The notes below the pieces were generated by a model, which saw nothing but the letters and a program-made list of their open reading frames with translations, made no database searches and had not been told where the DNA came from. 64,000 nt of DNA from Fasciola hepatica. Lineage: Eukaryota > Platyhelminthes > Trematoda > Plagiorchiida > Fasciolidae. Each line of letters begins with the position of its first letter. Position 1 is the first letter of the stretch. The position numbers and the translations under genes were made by a program. The stretch spans positions 2,419,001 to 2,483,000 of the forward strand of contig CANUEZ040000180.1 in NCBI GenBank assembly GCA_948099385.1. Reading direction: 5' to 3'. Shown in pieces: positions 9,662 through 21,946 of this stretch.

Positions 9662-12600
9662 CTAATCGTTTGTTGAGATTCGGATTATTGTGTTGTTCAA
9701 GTCAAAATGTCCTGATGAATATGGATAGGACAGCTCATATCCGATTGGTGTACCGGAAACATTGTCAGTCAGAGAGAGACATGGATCCACCCCTGCTTGA
9801 TACGAAGATGTGTAAAACGCCGTAGGCTGCTTCTCGTTGCTGTTATAGATTTTATCAGGTACACGACAAGGCAAACTGTGATAGCCCGTCTTTTCAGATA
9901 AGTACCCTTTTGTATGGGAATCCTCAGTCCGAGTGTTTAGTACCGGGTATTGTCCACTGAAATCATTTGTTCCGCCCACTGTCAAGGACGGTCGCAATGC
10001 GTTTTCCTGCACGGATGACGTTTCGATTGACCGGTCATTCGGGCGACGACGAGTCATTAAGTAACAGATCAGGCCACAAGTAATAATAACAACAAAGCCG
10101 GAACATACTAAAATTGTAAAGATCAGTTTGAATTTTTCCGTGAATACCTCGTAGATTGGAGCTACTGTACTGGTCGACTCTGTAGCACTAGGTTGCTGTT
10201 CTGAATTAAGTTCTGTGTTCACCTTTGATAACCGAGATGGCCTTAGCAAGGGGTTCTGTTTTTCTCCGGTCATCCAATCGGTGTTACTTAAATTTACATA
10301 AAAGTAGCCCAAAGCTTGCAGTTTGCGAGAATTTCCGTTATCTTGGACCAACACTCCGGATATGTACAACCATTTTGGATTTAGAAAGGTACTCAATAAC
10401 TTCATTGTTCCATCTGAATATATTTCCAACGCTTCATTTGGCAAGTTCCTCACGTGACCTCGAACTCCGATAGCCAGTTTACTTGGATCCAGTTTGTAGA
10501 ATGTTAAACGGGCGTTCTCACCACGATCTCGATCGGTTGCACGAAGTTCGGCCAACCATTCGCTACCCGTTCCCATGGAAGGGTCTTTACGCCAGGCGAT
10601 CTGCAACAGACTAGGAGCGTGCGACGTAAATATTCGCGTTCGCATTGATGGGTCAGCGTCTACTCCTCCTAGCCCAGCTTCTCCAGAATCGATTTTGTCA
10701 ATCTGGCCCCTAAGGTCAGCTGGCGTGATCAATTGGGGTATCCATTCGGGTGCGTTATCATTCACATCGATCACGTAGATCGGTAAGTTTGCGATCACAC
10801 TGCGTTTTAAAACGTGACCACAATCTTTGAGTAGTACCCGGAGCTGATAGACTTGAACCAGTTCCCTATCAATGAGCATATGCTGATCTCGTACTAAAGT
10901 CACCTGACCAGACTGGGGATGAACATCAAATCGGGGTAATTGAACTTCCAAATCTTTATGAGCTAGCTGACCCATTTGTTCAACCAGAACTTCCTGTAAC
11001 TGATAAGTAACGGTTCCATTTTCACCGGCATCCGGATCCCTGGCGATTATGGTTCCAATCAGGAAAGGGTAGGTAACAACAGTCTGGACATTTTCAGCCA
11101 TATGCGAATCCCATTCAATCACGGAAAACCCAGTAACTGAGAGCGAAGGGATAATGGATGGAGCATTGTCATTCACATCAGCCACACTCACAGTCAATTT
11201 TGCTTGAGCAGCGCGGTGACCAATGGACACGTTAAACTCATCCTGGTTTATTTCCGAACTTTTTACGGTCTGTTCTTCTTTGGCTAGTATCAAACATTCG
11301 AAAGTTTCGGCCACCTCACGATCGATTCCATTAGGAATGCTCAAGGTACCGTTAAATGGATCTAAATAGAATTGTTTACATGGTCGCCTGTTCTCTTGAC
11401 TCGTGGGTCGTAAGTAAAACTGAGCTCTGACATTAATCTCTTGCAGTTGAATACGCAGAAGTTGCATATGAGCCCTATTTGTTTCAACCAGTTGAAGATT
11501 GTACGATTTCTGTTCAAAACACAGTTCCTGTTCACTCTCATCAACCACATTCACAGTTAATTTAACGGACGAAGTGAGCGGATAGGGTTTACCTTTATCA
11601 GCGCAAATGATCAGCATTGTTGTAAATGGTTTCTCCATTCCTAGCCGATCCATTTTGATTGCAACGGGTTGGACAGGTGTATGCTGACTGAAGCGATCGG
11701 CCTGAAGCATGTACACGTATTGGTCATGCACCTTACCGGTTGCGACTAGGTTCAATTCAATTCCAAATAATTCACGAATAGCATCATCCATAGCTTGGGC
11801 CCAACAATCAACCATGCCGTTCTGATCGAGATCGGCATCTGATACAAACACCAAGCCAACATGACTTTTCGATTCAATGGTTCGATAAATAGTCAGTTCG
11901 TTTGTCTCGTTTTCTTCGTGATTACAACCCACATTTTTCACTACAATGAGTGGAGCATGATTGTTTGTATCCGAGATGTGAACCACTAACATAAACTGAG
12001 TTGATTTTCTTGGTGTACCATTGTCACTGACGATAACCAGTGCTCGCAAAGTGGGTGTCTCGTGAGCTGATACAGTACGTGCCAGACGTAATTCACCCGT
12101 ACTTGGATCAATGGTGATCCATGGAGTTAAATTCCTAAAACTAACTGCCGGACTCAAAGGAACTTCAGCGGGTTGTAAAGTGAAACTGAGGCGACCAGCT
12201 TCTCCGTCATCAGCGTCAGATGCTTCGACTTTTAGTAGAACTGTACCCAAAGAGACTGACTCGGATATGGTCATTTCGTGCACAGATTTGGAAGGATACA
12301 CTAGCCGTGGTGCATTATCATTCACATCACGAATTAGTACACGAATGGGTAATCGAGTACAATTCAAACTTTTGTTGTCCGAATTTGGACAGGCGAGTAA
12401 TCTGAGAAGGTATTCTTTTCGTATCTCGTGATCCAACGGTTGAAGCACACAAAGGATGGGAGAAGCGTTGTCCAATGAATTTTTCGTTGATTCCTGATGC
12501 AAACCGAATACGGGTTTTTCCATTGAGTTTAAAGACTCTAATTCCAACGAGTAATCGATCAGCGCATTTTTACCAGTGTCTGCATCAAAAGCTATCGGTA

Positions 12601-13309
12601 AAGGATACTGATAACCAACAGCCACATCTTCTCCAATCCAAATATTGTATGATCCACTCCAATCGGGGTGGGATAATTCCGCGAAAGTCGGTCCATTGTC
12701 ATCCACATCTTCAATTTCTATGGTTAAGGAGACCCACTGTTCTTCAGCACTCCCATGTAATCTTCGCACAATAGCAAACTCTAGTTTACACTTTTCAACA
12801 CTCGCTTGATCCACTGTGTTGGTCGGAGTCATCATCATCATCCTCATCATTCCAGTTATCATTGCAGTGGTTTTTTGCTCTCCGCTACTTGCCGGGGAAT
12901 TCAGTCCCGCACGTGGCCACACTCGTGCCTGAGGGCATATTGCTTCACGATCAATTCGCGCTGCTGTGTGCAAATCGGCCGTGCCCGAGTCCAGTGCGAA
13001 CAAGTTAGCTCCGTTCACGCTCAATTCATACAGGCTGAGAGAGTCGGTGCGGAGCTGCGAGCGGTTGGTCATTTGATTTTCTGGAAATTGCACGTCAAGC
13101 AATACATTTCCGATAAATGTATGAATACGAACCTCCTCCTTGACAACGTAGGTCACTTTCGGTGGTAAATTGTTGGCCGTTATGAACAAAACCAGAGGAC
13201 ACGAGAAGCAAAATGATAGTTTCACATTCAGTTTCGTCAAAGAGTAAAATGTAGCCAGCACTGCAGTTGTTGTCCGCAGCAAATCGAAAAATAATCCACG
13301 ACAGTGCAT
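9662..13309 (-). CDS. Protocadherin-like cell-adhesion receptor (single large exon)
   Basis: A type I membrane protein of the cadherin superfamily, expected to mediate calcium-dependent cell-cell adhesion at the plasma membrane. The frame is open upstream to 13558. ATGs are at 13516 and 13309; I prefer 13309 because it puts a hydrophobic segment (LSFCFSCPLVLFITA) near the N terminus as a signal peptide. The product would be 1215 residues. Counting from the ATG at 13309 there are about seven extracellular cadherin repeats. Clear linker motifs are DVDDNGP (~201), DVNDNAP (~328, ~711, ~848) and a variant DTNNHAP (~447). Calcium motifs include DADDGEAG, DPDAGENG and DRDRGENA. The fourth linker is worn (DESEQE, ~590). 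A transmembrane helix spans ~1061-1085, followed by an RRR stop-transfer and a cytoplasmic tail of ~130 residues rich in Ser/Tyr. Seven repeats in one uninterrupted exon resemble delta-type protocadherins. A Met-rich insert lies in repeat 1. Further 3' exons are possible. Confidence 0.9.
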   Translation of the reverse strand: MHCRGLFFDLLRTTTAVLATFYSLTKLNVKLSFCFSCPLVLFITANNLPPKVTYVVKEEVRIHTFIGNVLLDVQFPENQMTNRSQLRTDSLSLYELSVNGANLFALDSGTADLHTAARIDREAICPQARVWPRAGLNSPASSGEQKTTAMITGMMRMMMMTPTNTVDQASVEKCKLEFAIVRRLHGSAEEQWVSLTIEIEDVDDNGPTFAELSHPDWSGSYNIWIGEDVAVGYQYPLPIAFDADTGKNALIDYSLELESLNSMEKPVFGLHQESTKNSLDNASPILCVLQPLDHEIRKEYLLRLLACPNSDNKSLNCTRLPIRVLIRDVNDNAPRLVYPSKSVHEMTISESVSLGTVLLKVEASDADDGEAGRLSFTLQPAEVPLSPAVSFRNLTPWITIDPSTGELRLARTVSAHETPTLRALVIVSDNGTPRKSTQFMLVVHISDTNNHAPLIVVKNVGCNHEENETNELTIYRTIESKSHVGLVFVSDADLDQNGMVDCWAQAMDDAIRELFGIELNLVATGKVHDQYVYMLQADRFSQHTPVQPVAIKMDRLGMEKPFTTMLIICADKGKPYPLTSSVKLTVNVVDESEQELCFEQKSYNLQLVETNRAHMQLLRIQLQEINVRAQFYLRPTSQENRRPCKQFYLDPFNGTLSIPNGIDREVAETFECLILAKEEQTVKSSEINQDEFNVSIGHRAAQAKLTVSVADVNDNAPSIIPSLSVTGFSVIEWDSHMAENVQTVVTYPFLIGTIIARDPDAGENGTVTYQLQEVLVEQMGQLAHKDLEVQLPRFDVHPQSGQVTLVRDQHMLIDRELVQVYQLRVLLKDCGHVLKRSVIANLPIYVIDVNDNAPEWIPQLITPADLRGQIDKIDSGEAGLGGVDADPSMRTRIFTSHAPSLLQIAWRKDPSMGTGSEWLAELRATDRDRGENARLTFYKLDPSKLAIGVRGHVRNLPNEALEIYSDGTMKLLSTFLNPKWLYISGVLVQDNGNSRKLQALGYFYVNLSNTDWMTGEKQNPLLRPSRLSKVNTELNSEQQPSATESTSTVAPIYEVFTEKFKLIFTILVCSGFVVIITCGLICYLMTRRRPNDRSIETSSVQENALRPSLTVGGTNDFSGQYPVLNTRTEDSHTKGYLSEKTGYHSLPCRVPDKIYNSNEKQPTAFYTSSYQAGVDPCLSLTDNVSGTPIGYELSYPYSSGHFDLNNTIIRISTND
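12826..12865 (-). repeat. ATG-triplet run encoding a Met-rich insert
   Basis: A (CAT)n-like run on the plus strand encodes MITGMMRMMMM within the first cadherin repeat of the receptor. Trinucleotide repeats keep the reading frame, so length variation here would be tolerated. Confidence 0.85.
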
Positions 13310-13559
13310 TGCGGACGAAATGAACAGAATCGCACTCGGCGAGACAGTAGAATCGAACAGACAAAATGATAAACAGGTGACTCTGTAGGTCAAGGAGTAG
13401 GTGTACTCATCCACTGGGTAGGTAGCTGATTGACTGATTGGCTGACTGATGGGGTGCACGCATAGTATGGGCAATCTGAGAAATTGGATAAAATAAAATG
13501 TTTGCCCTCGCCACATTTCAGTCCCATTATAATGCTCATGTGGCAAAAAGATTTTCACG

Positions 13560-16500
13560 CAACAAATTATTCCATCGATTCTGTCCCGGTTTCACGCCCT
13601 CACACCGTTTTGTCGCACTCCTATTCGACAGTCCACCCCAACCCCATGGTAGATATCTTCTTCACAATAAGAGTTGAACGGGCACACTTAACCGGACACT
13701 CACACATCATACAGCAAACACTACTACACAAATGCACAGTGGATATAATTCATATAATTAGTCGACCAACGGGTTACGGTCGTCCACCTTTATCACCCCT
13801 TCTCCCTATCTCGCTCTTTCTGGACAGCAATCAACACCAGAACATTGCCACGTGTACCTACGGTGTCTTCTCTTCTTCCGACCCAACTGCCCTCAGCAAC
13901 TGCGGTTTCCGGAACAGCATCGAAAGGTGTACATACCTCTACCCCACCCTGACCTTCGTATTTTAAAGTTTCGTGTCCCACTGGTCTGATTGGTCCACAG
14001 TGTGAAACTGGGAGTACAGCCAATGAGACGGTAATGCATCCAATTCAGAACTATCGGTCAGTTGAATGACATATTGTATTGTACGGTAGCGGATGAGCTG
14101 AACCCCTTTGGTCGCACCTTTGTATACCATACCCAGCTAAGGATCTTAGATCGGACAAGTCGAATAACGTAAGAAACCATCACTTTTCAAAGAAAGAACG
14201 AACACCCCGTGTTCGTTCATCTGTAACACATTCATTCATTCATTGTTGATACTTGTCAGCTGTCTGCTGGGAATGGGAGGGTTGGAACACCTTTTTGTCC
14301 CGTGGCGGTAATGGAATAAGTCTGATGGAAAACAGATCATGACGGCCACGTATAATTATCAGAAGAATCAAAAGTTCTGAGTGGGAAGCAAAGGTGGCTA
14401 AACAGATTAAACTTTTGGGCAAATGCACTGCAGTGAACACACCTCATAAAAATGGAATCCATCAAAAACTAGTCTAATGTGCTTTGCATATTTTTCTGAC
14501 AAGTTCAATGATTTACTTGATGTTTGGTAGTCGATCCCCCCAAATGAATGCTAATCATTGGAAACACGTAGTTCTTGCACAAAACGACACCGAATGACCT
14601 GACCATTCCTTGCACCTTCGTATCTTTGGACTTAAATCGGTTGACTGTGGCTTGAATCAGTTAAATACTACAGCTCATTCCAGATAAAGTCTGTCGTTCT
14701 GGATTGTGGTCATGTCCGCGCACGTGTGCTTTTATATCTTTCTGTTGGTAGGATAAGTACCATAGTCAACCGTACCCCGCAACAGCTAGTACTCCACGAA
14801 TTCCTGGACGGATTGATTTTTTTAAAATGAAGGTGAAAAGTGATGAACTACAAAGATGGAGAGGGCTATAACGACCGGCTCCAGTCGCAATATATTTTGC
14901 CGATCTCGAAATACCGGTCCATAAATTCCAAGTATGAACGAAAAGATCAGGAAGGTAAAGGGTCACTCATTCGAACTCAAAGGCACCATCTGAGGCGTTT
15001 ACTGAATGATATAATACGTACAGACTTGATTTGAATGCCAGCCCTCCGTCAATGACGATGGTTCTGTGTGAAATAAGTCATTCTGGACGAAATGAGACCT
15101 ATGGTTCAGGTAGTTCGGGAACTCATTTTTTTGGCGCTGTTGAAGAATGCGCCGATAAAACGTGGAACTCTAAAACTGAATGACTGAAGCCCAGTCCACA
15201 CCTGATCTGTTCGTTTAAGTGAGTGTTTTGTTTACCAGAGTTGCCAGTCTTAAATTTTCTTTGTCATTTCATCATTAGCGCAGTGTGTGAAGCCAATTTA
15301 GTGTTGTGTGGAAATAGTCTGCAAGCAAACTTTTTTCAACAACACAATTAATGGGGTAGCTATGTTTTCAGAATGTATTCCACAGTGTTCAAATGCGAGA
15401 TACTGCTACAGGACTGGTTTGGTCCAAAGCTAAACCACTGGAAGAAAAAGCATCCCATATCTGGACTTCAGTACCTAGTCAGCCGAATTTCCCCCAAAGG
15501 TCAGATAACTTGTCACTACTTATAAGGGAGTCACATTTGTCTTCTGCCTTCCTCAGTCGTCAGTGGTGTCCATATACTATTCTCTCGTCCGACAGAGGAT
15601 GAGAGCACAATATGCTCATTTGATCAGCTTTACTTTGTGACACAAAAACACTTCCACCGAAGGTTCAGTTCACTTCACTTCTTTCACCCGTCAACCTCGT
15701 GCTTCTCTGCGCTGGTTTCAGTTTCGGTTTTCACCTCGGAACATCGCCGAGGCGGAATTAGAACAAATCGAACTATAAGAAAGAATAAAACCGATTTTTT
15801 TTGAAAACATCACGAAGATGAGGAAAGTGCTCGAATAAAACTATGTCACTGGCCGTGGCACCCAGCCATGTCACCTACTGTCTCCAAACATCCGGTGAAC
15901 GGATCATGTCTACCCGAACCGGAAAGTCTAATAAGTACTGTTTGACCAAGCCCATGCTTTTTTGCTAGTTCATGGGCGCACCATTTCGAGTAGCCGTCTA
16001 ACCATGACCTGTCTTGGATAATAAGTAAACCAACGAAGTCTAATGGTACGCATGGTTAAAACTGTTATGAAGCTCTTCTCCTTTTCTCCGTAATTTCTAC
16101 GTACAGCTTGTGCCTTGGACTTTTGTTGGACAGTCCGATCCCTCCAGTCTGCAATGAAAGTCAAAGTACGGCAGTACAGCATTCCAAAAGACAGCGTATT
16201 CTCATGGATTAGTAACACAGTATTTAAAGCGATAACAGAACATCCTCGAACTTGGGCATGCAGTTAAGTTAAAACCAGGACGGACTGACTGCAAGTAGGC
16301 CAGTTTGAACAATTGGTTGTATGCCCGATTTGTACCTAATTGCAGACAACAGTTCGGCAGGCCAAGGGGGTTAAGCCTTGGGTGTTCTAACGACTTATCA
16401 ACTGTTGACTAGTCTACCCTACCTGGCATACTCGAGTTGGGTGGTGAATTGTTTCGTGGGAGATTTATTTTGACTTCATGACAAACACATCTTAGTCGTC

Positions 16501-17570
16501 CTAACCTACTCAGATTAAATGCTTCTTCGGTGTACCGAATTCTCATTCAGAAAACCCTAAGTCTGACCTCCGCAATAATGATTCCGTTTTCCACCTTATT
16601 TGAGAAAGGCTTCGAAGACATTGATGATTAAACGTCGATAGTCGAGTATCTTCCACCCGCAAGGGCCTTGTTTTTGAATCGTGCAAGGGGACCTACCCAA
16701 CTGTTGCAGTGTTCCTTCGATCCTTGGCGATTCAAATTGTAAAAGCCAACAGAGCCTTTTGTTTGTGTGAAGATAATTAACCTGATATCAAACCACATGG
16801 TGAAATGCAACCGCCTAGTTAACAAACCTCGTCTGCAAGGACTAAGGCTTCCTCTGTCAGAAAAGCATTCTTCGGTATCTGAACAGGGAATTCATTGCAC
16901 GGTTCCACTTGCTAGGGTGAGTAGAAGTCAGTCCCTGGACCAGGCGCTTAATATGGCTGGGACTAATGTTAGGCATACACCTAGGAAAAAATCTTTTTGT
17001 GCCTTTTCCTCTGAGTCAGGTTGCAGATGAAGGTTAGGTACAAGCGGCTGGTTCTTGACCCGGAGAAAAATTATGACTGTTCCAATCAACTGACCTGGTT
17101 TCTGGGTAGTATTTATTATGGTTTCAGATTGGGCTGACAAGATCTGTCTGATGAATGCTTGAGGCATGTGATGATCGTAAAGGAATTTGTTTGTTTAACT
17201 GTATTACCTATTCCTTGTACTTTCATAGACTGCTTAGTAGAATTCGAATTCCGCTCCGTTATTTCGTGTAGTATTTCGCCATTGAATTCCAGTTCTTAGT
17301 TGCAGCTTGTTTGTTTCCAGAACACTAAGTATTCCTAGCGTCATTCTGATACAAAACAGGAAACTAATTGGTACGAATAAATGCCACGGTCGACGGTGCC
17401 TTTCTACTCAGACTTTCATTGCTTCTATATGATTTCTCTGTTTTTCATTGCCATTTATGCTTCAGACTACTTCATTCGCTACCATGTAATACATTGAATT
17501 AGCTTCCGGAAATGAAGCCGGTGTGAGTTTGATGGTTGCAAATAAAAGCACAGCATTATAGAACCAACAG
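13560..17570. other. No gene recognised
   Basis: This holds the presumed 5' flank of the protocadherin gene. Frames up to 160 codons occur (13484-13966 +, partly opposite the gene) but none shows a domain. No promoter could be assigned: no convincing TATA box was found at a defined distance from either start. Confidence 0.45.
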
Positions 17571-17571
17571 A

Positions 17572-17760
17572 TCCGTTGGTGGTCCAGTGGTTAAGAGCGT
17601 CACTTCGTCCGGGTCGTTACCACACCTGACCGATTGAAACCTTAAGTAGTTCTCCACTCCAAGTTTCAAAGTCTGGTTGCGCCATACCTGAGAATGTAAT
17701 GGGTCTTTGAGATCAGGGGGTGTACCCGTTCCATTTCATGAGAGGGAATGCACCCAGCAT
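17572..17760 (+). repeat. tRNA-derived SINE-like sequence
   Basis: TGGTCCAGTGGTTAAGAGCG (about 17580-17599) is a strong match to a polymerase III A box/D-arm region. The expected B box about 40 nt later is present only in worn form (GATTGAAACC). A tRNA-related tract of about 190 bp follows. It reads as a decayed SINE rather than a tRNA gene. Confidence 0.4.
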
Positions 17761-20116
17761 GTTGCTAATAGACTACGACCTGGTTCAATGTAGCAGACCG
17801 CACGTGATCGGCTGACCAGAATCGCCGACAAGATCAGAACCCTTGAGGCGATCAATGGATCAGTCAGCATTTACCATTCGGCCAGGGCCGAATCAACCAA
17901 TCCAGAAGCAGCCAAATAAATCAGCCAGACGAGATGTTTAGGTCTATCTGTAGGCCAATAAGTTTTTTTGCACGGTTTTGGTTATGACGAGCGCATATCT
18001 TATATAAGCAATGTATTCCGTATCCATAAAACGAAACTGATTCTGAGGCAGAACTGAGTTCTCACTAGAGTTGGTGGGATGGGACAAAACACTTCACTCA
18101 TGAGCGAGCGTGCAATAACAAAAGGATCACTTGGCCTATTTGTGTGAACTAATCGATCAATCGAGCCGTGGTTTTGCTCCAGAACTACTAAGATTTTCGG
18201 ACAGATTTTGGTACTGAACGGAAAATGCTTCCAATGCTTTAATATCGATTCGACATGCCAACAAACAATACAAATAAATAAGACAAATTTATGTGGCACT
18301 AAGGGCTGATTAGATTTGAAAACGAAGCACAATAGAATAGCTGGGAAACTTGGAAACTAATAAGAAATAAATTAGAACAGGAAAAAGAAATTGCAACTAA
18401 CGTAGTATAACATGGCACTCTATTATTCATTCTCAGTGGAATACACCAACAGATATGTGTGTGTGTGCGTGTGTGTTTGTGGTCTCGTGCATGTGTCTGA
18501 GTATGTGAAACAGTGCCAAAGTCCATGGTTCCAACGAAGTAGTTACTCCTCGGCGATGGGACATGTGCTCTTTGGGACCACCCACGGAGTCAGGTGTATC
18601 ATAATTTCGTCGATGGATTTCTTTTAAATTCTAATAGAACCGAAATTCACAGTTTTAGTACCGAAATAGAGGATCATTGGGCAATTCATGCCTGGGATGC
18701 ACCTCGTCATATCCACAAGTAATGGAATGAACGACTTGCAAAGGTTTCCTTACAGTTGGCCTTCTTTATGGGCGCAGTAAAAGGGTAAAAGTTGTTCGGT
18801 TATTTCTCTTCCTTTTTTCTGTGTAACAATGGCACAATACTTGTGGAGGGGAGTCGCAATCTGTTTAAGACTTCTGCCGGTCGGACTATTCAAACCAGAG
18901 AGAGAAGGATCTAAAGTCCATGGTGTTGGTTGCTTGACCACCGCCCGCGGGAAGGAATATAGTTATTTGAAATTTGATCCAAATGCTCTTGAGTGTATTG
19001 GAAAAAACAGTTCGGAGTGCACAACACACATAAAACACGCAATGGCCTATCAATTTCTTGATCGACTAACTGACTTATTATCTTTTCTCATAAACCATCT
19101 GAGCCATACTTCTGGCTCTCTGAAACTCAGTTCAACAAACATGAACAATATTATCACATAGTGTAAACCATATCACGGAGGTAGGCTAAATTTTCGTAAC
19201 CCTACTCAGAGTGAGTTTATAATGGATGAAATCGTTGCAAGTCTAGTTAAATATCAAAATTTGCATTATCACATCCTGGGACCATTTCATTTTGTTTTTC
19301 TATCACAAATCAAATCCACACTAACGATCTGTATAGTGGTTTGTTTTCATTCAGCCAGAAACAGTAATGCCAACAGACTTCCAGAACATCAGACGTGAGC
19401 GAACACGCACCAATGGAATTGGAAATAGTTTAAATCCATCTTCCGTCATTTGCTGAGTAGCTGAGTGCAAAACTTTTGGTTAGACGTGGTAGGTTTTTTA
19501 CAAATATTTTAGCATTACCACACAGTAAAGTGATCATCAAAACGCACTCCGTAGCTAAAGTTGTTTCCACCCTGAATTTTACTGGGTGGAACAGCAGCTG
19601 CCCATCAATATTCATCATCAGAAGTACGGGAAGTGGTGAAAAAACTCATTCGAGGAATTTCATTCATTAGTTAATTCACTGAGTGTTCTGTGACCTTGAT
19701 TGATTGCATTCATTTTGAATCAGCCAACCTGTATAGAGTACCAAAACCTACTTGTATGTGTTGATTACGTAACAGAAAAAATTACTGCCAAATTAGGGTT
19801 CTCTTTAAAACTTTCTTTTTGCTTCATATCAACAAAAAGTGGCGAAAATAGTCGATCAGTTTTATTAGTTAAAGTTTACTATACCAGAATTTATTATAAC
19901 ACATAAAATGAATCGCGAGTTGCAAGCAGTTCTGTTTATCTTCTCAGTCGAGTACGTAAAATATGCGGATTCGTTTTTGAATTGAGCACATTGCAGCTCT
20001 GTAGGAACAGACAGTATCGAACAAATTAAGAAACGGTCCAGTGAATCAGATTGGCTACCGCCACAGAAAACACATTGTGGGTCAACCGATTCTAAGCCAA
20101 CAGTGGAGGTTTAAGT
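17761..20116. other. No gene recognised; (TG)n at 18454-18482
   Basis: A TG/TGTGCG microsatellite at 18454-18482 is the only structured sequence seen. The longest plus-strand frame (18829-19161) has no recognisable domain. Confidence 0.5.
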
Positions 20117-20690
20117 CTACTCATCAACAAACCTCACAAAGGCTAGGAGCTTTGGGTTCCGATTCCATGCAATCACTCGGGCAGCTTGACCCGGATGAGT
20201 CTTATGACGGAAGGTCACAAGATTTTCCGCGTTCGATGAAGCCTTGTTTCTCGTCGTCGTCTGTTGTCCGGGCGGAGGATAACTCATCCGCTGCACTAGC
20301 CACTTCGGTACATGCTTCCACATTCTTTGATTGAGGCACCGATCCGTTCTGCCTATGTAGGTATCACCACAGCTGCTTTTGAACAGATAAATGACGCTAG
20401 AGGCATTCGGGTTCGTGACACTGTTTAAATGGGCTTGGAGGTATAGTCCTTTGGAAGCTTTGCAAAATCTGTCATTCAGGAACCAAAAAAGGTGCGCTTT
20501 AGTGCAAATTTAGGATTCCGGTTAATCCGGTTGAGCAGATAATTACTGGTAAACAGTACTAATAAAGTATTCCTTTTTTCTCTCGACTGTGTTGGCTTGT
20601 ATGCTCTTGGGCCTTTCTCTTTTGTTAACTTCAGTAAACCTATCAGGGTAACCATTCGCGCAGAGGGTTCGGGTCATGAATTTTTCTCAC
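20117..20690 (-). pseudogene. Penelope-like element, C-terminal fragment
   Basis: The minus strand encodes the end of a Penelope-like retroelement polyprotein. CANGYPDRF near 20650-20670 lies in the reverse-transcriptase C-terminal region. A worn linker follows, then IYLFKSSCGDTYIGRT (about 20350-20400), the GIY-YIG-type endonuclease signature, and then HVPKWL. The piece ends in VDE and a stop at 20117. Several frameshifts and stops upstream, and the absence of an upstream reverse-transcriptase core, show a truncated dead copy. Such elements are common in trematodes; the family name within the order cannot be set by eye. Confidence 0.75.
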
Positions 20691-21915
20691 TTCTGCTTTC
20701 ATCTCTCAGTATACGTCTTCTCTTTGTTTAGATAAACTGGATCAATAGGCCCCAATGTTTTGTGTGCTGGGATTGTTGAACACGCAGAATATCCACGTTC
20801 AAATCACCATGAAAATCCACTGCCGTTTCATCTGGCTTGTTGATCACCGACACCGTCAGTCATGCCGTGCAACGTCTATCTATGGAGTCCGGATATGAAC
20901 TCGAACGCCCGAGGCGCACACGACTGCGAGTTACATACGCAGTAATACGTCACCTTCATTTAGACGCCTTAAATAAAGGATATTCATAATAAATGTTAGT
21001 CGCTGTGCAAGTGAGTGTCAAAGGTCAATTATGTAAGGTTATTGAGACAAATCAAACATTCCGCACTCGATTCCACTTTTTCAATCCGTATATGTGCACA
21101 GCTGAACATTGTGTGCAAACCACCAGTTTACGTGGTTTTTAATCCGACGATAACAAGGACGGTTTTTGAGAGAGCAAAATAGAGTTGAATGAGCCATTGC
21201 GTAATGGAACTTAGGGAATCAGCATAATTGGATTTTCTTGTGCGAGCATGTAAACTGTATCATTCATCGTACCATTGATTGTCAGGCCTAGAAACCGTAT
21301 TCCAAGCTTTGAGCGCTTTTGTTTGTTTCAGGCTGAATGCAGTGTTTTATTTTCCCAAACATGAAAGTCACCAACTGTCTCGGGATGGGGAGATCCACTT
21401 CGCACCTGGTAGTCATGACATCTAGCGGAATACACACACACACGCACACACACACACACAAACACACACAATATCATCTCCTGTTCCTTCCAGAGTTCCT
21501 GTAAACGGAGTGAAACGATGAGGAAAGACGGTCGGTTGCTCGGCTAGTTGAAGTTGAATAGACGTCAGTGCTCAGCTCGTCCTAATCTACACCTTTGTTT
21601 GTCATCTAACCCAATCGGTCACAGTTCAGCTAAAATAATGGATCAGATAATACCAGAGTCAAATTCCTAACGCAGAGCACTCCGTACCACAAGCGTCAAC
21701 CGAACAGTTTCAATCGCCTGGTAATTCACATCCACACAAACAAGCAAACAAGGAAACAAACACCCACATGCCACATTCATGGTCAACCCTTTTGCCGTCG
21801 AATTCAATTAGCAAACGAACCATCATCATGTCGAGTTTTAGATAACTCAAAGCGTGTTTTGAGACAACTGTGAAGCAAGCTGACTGGGGAGTAATCAGGC
21901 ACATTGTCATCGTAT

Positions 21916-21946
<31 letters not shown>

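Noticed and set aside
13484..13966. 160-codon plus-strand frame beside the protocadherin gene
   Set aside because: Starts opposite the receptor's upstream sequence, has no domain and no conserved pattern.
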